Shown here: positions 16,507 through 23,739 of the stretch, piece after piece
Numbering within the stretch: position 1 is the stretch's first letter
Layout: every line of letters begins with the position of its first letter
Assembly (NCBI GenBank): GCA_045124465.1
Contig: JBGVLV010000023.1
Coordinates: forward strand, 1 to 64,000
Direction: 5' to 3'
Source of the DNA: Scatosoma sp045124465
GTDB taxonomy: Bacteria; Bacillota; Clostridia; Christensenellales; Borkfalkiaceae
Length of the DNA stretch: 64,000 nt
The notes under the pieces: generated by a model
Told to the model about the DNA's origin: nothing
What the model saw: only the letters and a program-made list of their open reading frames with translations
Databases searched by the model: none
Made by a program: the position numbers and the translations under genes

Positions 16507-17082
16507 TCAAATATTATCTTCGCGCATTTGCCAAAGTAGAAAATCAATTTTCTTTGTGTTACTAAACCAACAATACATAGGAAAAAGAGAATCGAACTCT
16601 TTTATACATTCAGTCGCCTCTCGTGTTTTCAAATAAGTCTTATACCACTCTATAATTTCTTTATAAATGTGTATTGCATTTTTTATTTTTTCCTCTTTTG
16701 TTTTTCCTGTTAATTTCTTCTTTAATTGTTTTAAAACAAATTGATCCCATATAGGCATATCGCCATTTATCGTATGTAACATTTTACTAGAAAAAGATGC
16801 TTCCACGTTGCCTGTTTGCTTATAAATAGCTATTATAATACTTTCAAATGTTGGATTTGTTTTTCTGCACTCTTCAAAAAAGGCATAATATCTTTTTTGC
16901 CACTCCGCGCCACGACGAACACGATAAAACCCGTTAAAAAACCTTTGAAATTCTCGACTTTCCAACACGTTCACCTCTTCAAACATTCTCATTATTTTCG
17001 CATATTTATCAAAACTTATTTGTATCCCTACTTTATTAAGCACTTTTTTTACGTCAATATTCATTCTTGTTTTATCCATCAT
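16507..17082 (-). CDS. Hypothetical protein in AT-rich cassette
   Basis: 191 residues, mostly helical, with no signal or membrane segment. The segment SSKMLHTINGDMPIWDQFVL (96-115) is reminiscent of a recurring motif in uncharacterised mobile-element proteins with a possible helix-hairpin-helix glycosylase-like fold; I cannot assign a family. Base composition is far more AT-rich than the flanking housekeeping genes, and AAA/AAT codons dominate. It is 14 bases downstream of the 17097 ORF, in the same operon, and is followed by the 20-bp repeat. Confidence 0.6.
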   Translation of the reverse strand: MMDKTRMNIDVKKVLNKVGIQISFDKYAKIMRMFEEVNVLESREFQRFFNGFYRVRRGAEWQKRYYAFFEECRKTNPTFESIIIAIYKQTGNVEASFSSKMLHTINGDMPIWDQFVLKQLKKKLTGKTKEEKIKNAIHIYKEIIEWYKTYLKTREATECIKEFDSLFPMYCWFSNTKKIDFLLWQMREDNI

Positions 17083-17096
17083 CTAATAAATATCCT

Positions 17097-17669
17097 TTAT
17101 TTTCTAAAAAGACTATTGACCCACATTTCACGAGCATAATCTTTAAGTTCTATACAATTATTCCCTTGCTCAACAATTAAAATATATTCAAAATCGTCTG
17201 TATATTCTACCAACGGAAAAGGTGTTTCATCTTCGTTATGAAATCTCACCAACTCTCCGCGTTTATATTCTTTGCCTGTTCTTTTATCTCGAATCAAGTC
17301 CACTTTTTTCCACGTATACATGGTAGGAACTAATCCATCTATCTTCCATAAAGCAAAGGAATTCATATATTCCTTTTCTCTCTCATATGGTTTCGCGGGC
17401 GATATGCTACGCGCCTTAAACAAACCCATTTTTTCTATTCGAGTAGGCGGTATTGTTTCATAATAAAAATCATATATACATTGCGATTTTTTCTTGATTA
17501 TATCCCATTGGTCTTCCGCCAAATTTTTGGGATAATTTTTCTTTTTATAGAATTTTCCTTCGCCGCAATAATACTTCTTTCTTGTTTTCTTATTTATTAT
17601 GTATTTAATATAAGCTTTTGCCGTATATAAAGGTTTATCTGTTCCCTCAATTTCCCAAAACATTTTCAT
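17097..17669 (-). CDS. Hypothetical protein in AT-rich cassette
   Basis: 190 residues, not recognised. It is rich in Lys, Tyr and Trp, with no membrane segment; two Cys occur (CGEG near 35 and one near 64). The region LIRDKRTGKEYKRGELVRFH looks like a beta-rich module. It is the first gene of a two-gene AT-rich operon with the 16507 ORF. The composition and the position between direct repeats next to a truncated protease and tRNA-Ala point to horizontal acquisition. Confidence 0.6.
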   Translation of the reverse strand: MKMFWEIEGTDKPLYTAKAYIKYIINKKTRKKYYCGEGKFYKKKNYPKNLAEDQWDIIKKKSQCIYDFYYETIPPTRIEKMGLFKARSISPAKPYEREKEYMNSFALWKIDGLVPTMYTWKKVDLIRDKRTGKEYKRGELVRFHNEDETPFPLVEYTDDFEYILIVEQGNNCIELKDYAREMWVNSLFRK

Positions 17670-17830
17670 AATTATGCCTCTTGCTTTTTTCTACTACAAG
17701 TATACCACAATAAATATGACAAACGTATGCCTATATTAAAAAGTTTTTAAAAAATTTTTAAGATTTTTTTGGAACGGACATCTGCCCTTTTGAGAATGTG
17801 TCGTGCTCCCACAATCACCTTGCAAAAAGT

Positions 17831-17868
17831 AAAAATACGGCGTACCCATTTGGGTATGCCGTATTTTT
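17831..17868. terminator. Terminator downstream of the truncated protease ORF
   Basis: AAAAATACGGCGTACCCA pairs with TGGGTATGCCGTATTTTT across a TT loop, with one G-T pair. It can act in both directions and separates the protease remnant from the 17669 operon. Confidence 0.85.
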
Positions 17869-17877
17869 GGTTGAACC

Positions 17878-17897
17878 GTTTGTACCTATCTTGAACC
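17878..17897. repeat. 20-bp direct repeat DR-2, 3' of the protease remnant
   Basis: Identical to 16484-16503. On the minus strand it begins within 5 bases of the stop codon of the 17899-18273 ORF. The two copies bracket the AT-rich cassette (about 1.4 kb). Confidence 0.85.
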
Positions 17898-17898
17898 A

Positions 17899-18273
17899 TT
17901 ATTCACTCTTCTTTTCCATTTCCTCAATTTCACGAGCCACTTGTGGAGCAAACATAGATTCAAAATCCAATATTCTCTCTGCCTTTATCGCGATTCCCAA
18001 ATTTGTAGGTATTCTTGTAATAGGAAATGGAACATTTGGCAAATCCATTAAGATTAAATCCCCAGTCGCCGCATATTGAGGTCCACCATATAAAATTCCT
18101 ATAAATTTCACTCGACTCCCTGCATATAAATTCGACCCTATATGGTAACTTCCCTCATTTAAAATGAATATAGGCGAACCACTTGACCCAGGAAAACAAG
18201 CCATATCCACTAAAAATTCTTTTTTACCTTGATAAAGTGACTTTTTTAACAACGGACTTTGAGTCACATTCAC
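17899..18273 (-). pseudogene. Truncated trypsin-like serine protease (C-terminal part)
   Basis: 124 residues containing the Ser-active-site strand DMACFPGSSGSPIFI (about 24-38), characteristic of chymotrypsin-fold bacterial proteases. The N-terminal half with the catalytic His and Asp is missing: an in-frame TGA directly precedes the first ATG and no protease sequence is seen further upstream. It is therefore probably a remnant. AT-rich like the neighbouring cassette; it ends with the 20-bp repeat and a terminator. Confidence 0.7.
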
Positions 18274-18349
18274 GTCTGTTTAAGAAAATAAAAATATAAA
18301 TATAAAAATGGCACTACGGCGTGCGCTAACGTAAAAAATCACAACGATA

Positions 18350-18475
18350 GTTGTTTATGTAATCCGCGATAGCGGTATGTTATCAATTTGTTGTATGTAA
18401 TCAAGCCGAATGATGACATACGCCTGACGGCGGTGACATACACGGCAAGCCGTGATTACATACCAAACCTATCGG
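18350..18475. repeat. Cluster of alternating GTATGTAATC-like motifs and small hairpins
   Basis: Between the protease remnant and tRNA-Ala, 10-bp motifs of the form GTATGTYAYC recur at least five times, first in forward and then in reverse orientation (GATGACATAC, GGTGACATAC, GATTACATAC). They enclose short GC-rich stems such as GCCTGACGGC and ACGGCAAGCCGT. There is no coding potential. The spacing is too short and irregular for a CRISPR array. Confidence 0.6.
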
Positions 18476-18482
18476 CTTGAAT

Positions 18483-18523
18483 AAAAATCACCTAAAACGA
18501 ATTGCTCGTTTCAGGTGATTTTT
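18483..18523 (-). terminator. tRNA-Ala terminator
   Basis: AAAAATCACCT...AGGTGATTTTT with AAACGA/TCGTTT continuing the stem, directly after the tRNA 3' end on the minus strand. Confidence 0.88.
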
Positions 18524-18598
18524 GGTGGAGCTAAGGGGAGTCGAACCCCTGACCTTTTGAATGCCATTCAAACGCGCTACCAACTGCGCTATAACCCC
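18523..18598 (-). tRNA. tRNA-Ala (GGC)
   Basis: A 76-nt cloverleaf with encoded CCA. Acceptor GGGGTTA/TAGCTCC, D-stem GCGC/GCGC, anticodon stem TTTGA/TCAAA with loop ATGGCAT (anticodon GGC, alanine), T-arm AGGGG-TTCGACT-CCCCT. An AT-rich cassette lies on its 3' side. Confidence 0.97.
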
Positions 18599-18738
18599 GT
18601 CGCTTTTTTATTATACCCGAAAATGCAAAACTCCGTCAACGGTTTTTAAGACGTTTTTTGATTTTTTATGTAATTTCTCTTAAAAACCGTAAAAAAGCTA
18701 TCGGCAAAACCGATAGCTTTTTTCGTCTTGGTTACTTT

Positions 18739-20841
18739 TTAGTCCATTTTTTCAAGCAAGCGGAGGTCGATACCCTTTTCGCCGATCTTGATGATCTCGA
18801 CTTTGACTTTATCGCCGATATTCAAAACGTCTTCCACTTGGTTCACTCTCTGTTCGGAAAGCTTGGAGATGTGGATCATACCGTCTTTACCGGGCGCAAA
18901 TTCTACGAACGCGCCGACTTTGGAAAGGATCCGTACGACTACGCCGACGAACATATCGCCCACTTCGGGATCGTGCGCGATCGATTCGACGATCGCTCTC
19001 GCGCGGTTCGCGTTCGCGATATCGCCGTAGCAAGCGATACAAACGGTACCGTCTTCTTCGATGTCGATCTTCGTACCCGTCTGTTCGATGATCTTATTGA
19101 TGACCTTACCCTGTTTACCGACGACGTCGCCGATCTTTTCGGGATTGATCTTAAAGGTAACGATCTTGGGAGCGTAGGTCGAAAGTTCGGGATTGACGTC
19201 GGGGATACATTCGAGCATCTTGCCGAGAATGAACTTTCTCGCCTCTTGCGCCTGCGCGATCGCGTCGAGCATTATCTCTTCGGAAATACCTTTGATCTTG
19301 ATATCCATCTGGATCGCGGTGATACCTTTATCCGTACCCGCTACCTTGAAATCCATATCGCCGAGGAAGTCTTCAAGACCCTGAATATCCGTCAGGATCA
19401 CGTACTTACCCGTTTCGGGATCTTTGACAAGACCCATCGCGCAACCCGCTACGGGAGCTTTAATGGGCACGCCCGCGTCCATAAGCGCCATCGTCGAGCC
19501 GCACACGGACGCCATCGAGGACGAACCGTTGGAGGACATAATATCCGAGACGACGCGGATCGCGTACGGGAATTCGTCGGGAGAAGGGATAACGGGAACG
19601 AGCGCGCGTTCCGCCAAAGCGCCGTGACCGATCTCGCGGCGACCGGGACTTCTCAAAGCCTTTGCCTCGCCCGTGCAATAGCCGGGGAAGTTATACTGGT
19701 GCATATATCTCTTTTCTTCTTCCTCGTCAAGACCTTCCATTCTCTGCGCCTCGCCGAGCATACCCAGCGTACAGGTCGTGAGCGCTTGCGTCTGACCTCT
19801 CGTAAACACAGCCGAGCCGTGTACGCGGGGAAGAACGCCGTGTTCGCACCAGATAGGACGGACCTCTTTGAGCTTTCTGCCGTCGGGACGAACGCCGTTT
19901 TCGAAGATCTTCGAACGGACGATGCCCTTTACGATATAATAAATGGAGTCTTTGACCTCGCGGATCTTATCGGGATAAATTTCGGAGAAATGCTCTACGA
20001 TCTCCGCCTCCGCCGCCGCTTGGCGGGTCTGTCTTTCCTGACGGTCGAACGTGTCGAGCGCCGCATACAGCTTATCGTAGCCGTACGCCTTTACCGCCGC
20101 GTCGATGTCTTCGGGGATATGGTAGAATTCCATTTCTCTCTTGGGTTTGCCGACCGCGGGAACGATCTCGTTTGCGATCCACGCGCAAACCTTCTTGATC
20201 TCTTCGTGACCGAACATGATCGCGCCGACCATTTCCGCGTCGGTCACTTCGTTCGCGCCCGCCTCGATCATAAGGATCGCGTCGCTCGTACCCGCAAGGT
20301 TGAGGTGGATCGTGCTCTTCGCGCGTTCTTCGACGTTGGGGTTGATGACGTACTTGCCGTCAACGCAGCCTACGACGACCGAACCGGTAGGGCCTGCCCA
20401 AGGAATGTCCGAGATGGACAGCGCGATGGACGAACCGACCATTGCCAAAGGTTCGGGGGAAACGTCGGGATCGACGGAAAGCGCGGTCGCGACAACGACG
20501 ACGTCGTTGAAAATTCCCTTCGGGAACAGGGGGCGGATAGGTCTGTCTATCAGACGGCTGGTCAAAATAGCCTTATCGGACGCTCTGCCCTCGCGTTTTT
20601 TGAATCCGCCGGGAATCTTGCCCACGGCGAACATTTTCTCTTCGTAATCAACGGACAGGGGGAAGAAATCCATACCCTCTCTCGCCGTTTCCGACATACA
20701 TACCGATACGTGCACCGCCGTATCGCCGCAACGAACAAGGCAAGCCCCGTTCGCTTGTTCTGCGTACTTACCGATCTCTACGATCAGTTCTCTCCCCGCA
20801 TAGTCCGTTTTGAATACTCTGCTGTTTTCTAATGCTGGCAT
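18739..20841 (-). CDS. pnp: Polyribonucleotide nucleotidyltransferase (PNPase)
   Basis: A 700-residue, 3'-5' phosphorolytic exoribonuclease. Two RNase PH-like domains (about 10-220 and 310-540), a KH domain near 555-615 (IGDVVGKQGKVINKI) and an S1 domain near 625-695 (VGVVVRILSKVGAFVEF) are all present, giving standard length. It acts in mRNA turnover. Located directly downstream of rpsO, as in most bacteria. The start ATG at 20841 follows AAGGAG. Confidence 0.97.
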   Translation of the reverse strand: MPALENSRVFKTDYAGRELIVEIGKYAEQANGACLVRCGDTAVHVSVCMSETAREGMDFFPLSVDYEEKMFAVGKIPGGFKKREGRASDKAILTSRLIDRPIRPLFPKGIFNDVVVVATALSVDPDVSPEPLAMVGSSIALSISDIPWAGPTGSVVVGCVDGKYVINPNVEERAKSTIHLNLAGTSDAILMIEAGANEVTDAEMVGAIMFGHEEIKKVCAWIANEIVPAVGKPKREMEFYHIPEDIDAAVKAYGYDKLYAALDTFDRQERQTRQAAAEAEIVEHFSEIYPDKIREVKDSIYYIVKGIVRSKIFENGVRPDGRKLKEVRPIWCEHGVLPRVHGSAVFTRGQTQALTTCTLGMLGEAQRMEGLDEEEEKRYMHQYNFPGYCTGEAKALRSPGRREIGHGALAERALVPVIPSPDEFPYAIRVVSDIMSSNGSSSMASVCGSTMALMDAGVPIKAPVAGCAMGLVKDPETGKYVILTDIQGLEDFLGDMDFKVAGTDKGITAIQMDIKIKGISEEIMLDAIAQAQEARKFILGKMLECIPDVNPELSTYAPKIVTFKINPEKIGDVVGKQGKVINKIIEQTGTKIDIEEDGTVCIACYGDIANANRARAIVESIAHDPEVGDMFVGVVVRILSKVGAFVEFAPGKDGMIHISKLSEQRVNQVEDVLNIGDKVKVEIIKIGEKGIDLRLLEKMD

Positions 20842-20974
20842 TGTTAAAAATTCTCCTTCTTACTATTCTTTTTTGTTCTTGTCCGCCATCGTCTTCGGAC
20901 GGCAGCGGGTATATACGCGAACGCTCGGACCCGCCTATGCCGTTAGCTTGTCCTTGCGCGATACCGCGTATCCA

Positions 20975-21003
20975 CAAAAAAGAGCGAGTTAAAACACCCG
21001 CCC
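20975..21003 (-). terminator. rpsO terminator (partial read-through into pnp likely)
   Basis: On the minus strand, GGGCGGG pairs with CTCGCTC (with G-U pairs) and is followed by TTTTTTG. It stands between rpsO and pnp. Confidence 0.7.
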
Positions 21004-21016
21004 TTTTGTGCTTGCA

Positions 21017-21271
21017 TTATTTTCTCAATCCCAACGCCTCGACGATCGCTCTGTATCTCGCGATGTCTTTTTCTTTCAGATAATCCAAAAGACCGCGGCG
21101 CTTACCGACCATTTTCAAAAGTCCGCGACGGGAATGATTGTCCTGCTTGTGTTCCTTCAAATGCTCGTTGAGGTGGTTGATACGTTCCGTCAACAAAGCG
21201 ATCTGAACTTCGGGCGAACCGGTGTCGCCTTCGTGGGTTGCGTGTTTTGCGATGATTTCTTTCTTTTCCAT
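21017..21271 (-). CDS. rpsO: 30S ribosomal protein S15
   Basis: 84 residues, close to the usual 88-89. Contains the S15 signature (HATHEGDTGSPEVQIALLTE and LKEHKQDNHSRRGLL, which contacts 16S helices 20-22). Strong ribosome-binding site AGGAGG ten bases before the ATG. The leader (about 80 nt) contains a GGAG-rich hairpin that could serve S15 autoregulation, not verifiable here. Confidence 0.98.
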   Translation of the reverse strand: MEKKEIIAKHATHEGDTGSPEVQIALLTERINHLNEHLKEHKQDNHSRRGLLKMVGKRRGLLDYLKEKDIARYRAIVEALGLRK

Positions 21272-21353
21272 TTCTTTTTATCCTCCTATGGAATATATCC
21301 CGTATCACCAAGACGAGCGTGGAGAATCGCTCCTCCTCGTGACCGTTACCACT

Positions 21354-21382
21354 ATTTTACCACAAACTTTTAAGAATGTAAA
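21354..21382 (-). promoter_or_regulatory. rpsO promoter
   Basis: On the minus strand, TTTACA (21377-21382), a 17-bp spacer and TAAAAT (21354-21359). Confidence 0.65.
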
Positions 21383-21417
21383 TTAAATTCGCGCCTGTTT
21401 TTGTCTTTTTTCGTCGT

Positions 21418-22797
21418 TTATCCGAAAAATTTCCGTTTGCCCGCGACGATCGTATCGATATTTTCGATATACGTTTTCAGATCCTTTTGCGAGGCGAACC
21501 TGTCTATGCGCCCTATCCCGTTCCAAACGCGCTTGGAAATGGCGTTCGCGCCCACGGCGAGATTGTCCGCCGTTTCCTCCATCACGTCGATATTGTACAC
21601 GCACGCTTTACCCGCTTTCGTCCAGCCCACGTTCTCGTTGTTTCCCGCCTGATATTTCTGACGGTACATATAATAGGGCAGATAGCCGCCGTCGCCCAAG
21701 ATCGCGCGGGAAGAGGCTACCATAGTCGAGACGAGATCGTTTTCGATGTACGAGATCTCCTCTTTGAGTTTCGCGCCCGATTTGAGGGAAAGGCAATGCA
21801 CGGTGATATTGTCCGCGCCCGTTTGCACCGCCTTTTCCACGCCGCGGGAAAAGGTTTCCGCCGTTTCCTCCGTCAGACCCGCGATGAGATCGATATTCAC
21901 CGTGAAACCGTACTTTTCCGCAAGTTCGTACGCTCTGTAAAAGTCCGCGACGGTGTGTTTCCGACCTATCTTTTTCAGCGTTTCGTCCGAAAAGGTCTGG
22001 GGATTGATACAGATCCTGTTCACGCCGAAGTCTTTGAGCAAAGCGAGTTTCTCCTCGTCGAACACGTCGGGGCGCCCCGCCTCGACGGTGTATTCCGCGT
22101 TCCCGCCGAATGCGGCGTAAAGCGGTCCGACCGCCTGCAATACCCGTTTGAGATCGGGCGCGTCGAGCGCGAACGGCGTGCCGCCGCCGATATATACGCT
22201 GCGTAGATTGCCTACGCTCTCTTTCGCCGCGACGAGTTCTTTTTCCAAACAATCGAGATACGCGGGCAAAAAATGCCGCGTTTTGTCGATGGGCGCGGTG
22301 ATGAACGAGCAATAGGCACACTTGGTCGGGCAGAAGGGTATGGACACGAACAGGTCGGTGTTGCCGTCCCGTTTTTCGTAGATACCCGACTGCGTTTGCA
22401 ATATCTTTTCCACAAGACGGATATTTTCTTCCCGCACGTGCATACGGCGAAAAAGATCGATAAAATCCCCGCCGTTCTCCGTTTCGGTGTAGGCGAGCTT
22501 GGTCGGGCGGATACCCGTCAACGCGCCCCAGGGCATTTCCGCATTGTATTTTGCGCTGAGTATTTCGTACAGACGGAGCTTGGCGAAACGGCGTTCCAAG
22601 CGTTTATATAAGAGTTCGTCTTGTACCTGCCCCCTATCTTCAAAGGAATATTCTACACCGTCCACGTTAAAACGGTTGTAAAAAACGCCCTCTTCGAAAC
22701 GGAAGGCGTGCTCGATCGACTGCGGGCGGTCTTTGAATAACCGCGCGGCGTCTAAGAGTTCGTTTTCGAGAAATGCACAATTCGTCGTAAGCGTCAT
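21418..22797 (-). CDS. hemZ: Radical-SAM coproporphyrinogen dehydrogenase HemZ
   Basis: 459 residues from ATG 22797, chosen because GGAG lies 8 bases upstream. A family-specific N-terminal domain contains MPWGALTGIRPTKL; it is followed by the radical-SAM cluster motif CPTKCAYC (Cys156, Cys160, Cys163) and the GGGTP SAM-binding element. The HemN/HemZ group oxidatively decarboxylates coproporphyrinogen III or acts in related tetrapyrrole chemistry; no other heme genes are in the window. It follows the MBL hydrolase gene downstream of relA, a common Clostridia order. Confidence 0.88.
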   Translation of the reverse strand: MTLTTNCAFLENELLDAARLFKDRPQSIEHAFRFEEGVFYNRFNVDGVEYSFEDRGQVQDELLYKRLERRFAKLRLYEILSAKYNAEMPWGALTGIRPTKLAYTETENGGDFIDLFRRMHVREENIRLVEKILQTQSGIYEKRDGNTDLFVSIPFCPTKCAYCSFITAPIDKTRHFLPAYLDCLEKELVAAKESVGNLRSVYIGGGTPFALDAPDLKRVLQAVGPLYAAFGGNAEYTVEAGRPDVFDEEKLALLKDFGVNRICINPQTFSDETLKKIGRKHTVADFYRAYELAEKYGFTVNIDLIAGLTEETAETFSRGVEKAVQTGADNITVHCLSLKSGAKLKEEISYIENDLVSTMVASSRAILGDGGYLPYYMYRQKYQAGNNENVGWTKAGKACVYNIDVMEETADNLAVGANAISKRVWNGIGRIDRFASQKDLKTYIENIDTIVAGKRKFFG

Positions 22798-22818
22798 CGT
22801 CAATGCTCCGATACTGTT

Positions 22819-23442
22819 TTAAAGGTCTTGTAAAAACGGGTTCGTACGGCGTTCGGTATCGAGCGTGGTCTCGTCGTTATGCCCCGCATATACGGGCATA
22901 TCCCCGTCGAGCGCGGCGAGCCGTTTCAAACTTTCGCGAAGTTCGCCGATATCCCCCGTCGGGAAATCCGTTCTGCCGATACTGCCCGCGAACAACGTAT
23001 CGCCCGTGAACAGGTATTTTTTTCCGTCCGTATCCGCCGCGAGATAACACACGCCGCCCCGCGTATGCCCGGGCGTGAACAGCGTTCGTATTTCTATGCC
23101 GCAAAAATTACGCGTTTCGCCGTCCGACAGCGTTTCGTCCACGCGGAAAGGCGTTCTCGGCGCGCCGAACGCCTCGAACAGATCGGCCGCCGTACCGATC
23201 AGCGGTTTTTCCGCCGTCGAGCAAAGCACTTTCGCGCCAGCCGACCGCAACGCCGCCACCCCGCCTACGTGGTCAAAATGACAATGGGTCAACAGTACGT
23301 ATTCGGCTTTTAAGCCGAGCCTTATCAGCTCGCTTTCCACCCTCGGTTGCGCGGGATCGATCACGACGGCGGTCTTACCGTCCGCCGTCAATACGTAGGT
23401 ATTCGCGCCAAATCCCCGCGGGGAAATTGTAATGATACGCAT
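22819..23442 (-). CDS. MBL-fold metallohydrolase (glyoxalase II-like)
   Basis: 207 residues. The metal-binding HCHFDH is at 53-58, with further His/Asp in TPGHTRGG and SIGRTDFPTGD, typical of small hydroxyacylglutathione hydrolase-like proteins. The thioester or other substrate is unknown. The open frame extends upstream to 23547 through the repeated DNA of R1b, but MRIITISPRG at 23442 is the natural start of the fold. It sits between relA and hemZ. Confidence 0.88.
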   Translation of the reverse strand: MRIITISPRGFGANTYVLTADGKTAVVIDPAQPRVESELIRLGLKAEYVLLTHCHFDHVGGVAALRSAGAKVLCSTAEKPLIGTAADLFEAFGAPRTPFRVDETLSDGETRNFCGIEIRTLFTPGHTRGGVCYLAADTDGKKYLFTGDTLFAGSIGRTDFPTGDIGELRESLKRLAALDGDMPVYAGHNDETTLDTERRTNPFLQDL

Positions 23443-23474
23443 AAACGTTCCTTGAAAAATGAATTGAAAGGATA

Positions 23475-23616
23475 GATACAGTACGCCGCTCGTCGAAGTT
23501 CGATACAGTACGTCGCCCGTCGAAAGGCTTAGATACAAGTAAGACAAGGCGCGCGAGGCTTTTCGACGGATTTCCGCATACCCGTCAAACGATTTAGATA
23601 CAGTACGCCACTCGTC
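23475..23616. repeat. Partial R1-related repeat units
   Basis: Three starts of GATACAGTACG (23475, 23502, 23597) followed by CGTCGAA, the second and third leading into GGCTTAGATACRAGTAAGACAAGG. This is a tandem array of truncated R1 left halves directly upstream of the full copy R1b. Confidence 0.65.
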
Positions 23617-23738
23617 GAAAGGCTTAGATACGAGTAAGACAAGGAGAACGCGGATTTTCCGACGGGAGCGTACTTATACGTACGTGACCGAGGAAAAACG
23701 CAAGTTCGACGATGTATTACGAAGTATATAAGTCTTTC
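23617..23738. repeat. Interspersed structured repeat R1, copy b
   Basis: Outer arms 23617-23631 (GAAAGGCTTAGATAC) and 23724-23738 (GTATATAAGTCTTTC) pair; apical hairpin CGTAC/GTACG at 23669-23684. The core is shared with R1a, while arms and hairpin differ by compensating changes. It ends one base from the relA stop codon, i.e. 3' of relA and 5' of the MBL gene. Confidence 0.75.
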
Positions 23739-23739
23739 A

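Noticed and set aside
18350..18475. CRISPR array
   Set aside because: Motifs are 10 bp, alternate in orientation and have irregular spacing; no cas genes in the window.
18658..20832. A 724-codon open frame on the plus strand over pnp
   Set aside because: Antisense to the clearly real pnp; the translation is Arg/Asp/His-rich with no domains, as expected from an opposite-strand shadow of GC-rich codons.
22819..23547. A longer MBL hydrolase starting at 23547
   Set aside because: The extra N-terminal residues are translated R1-related repeat DNA; the fold begins at MRIITISPRG.
23475..23738. Insertion sequence
   Set aside because: Repeats and inverted arms are present, but there is no transposase reading frame; described as repeat R1.
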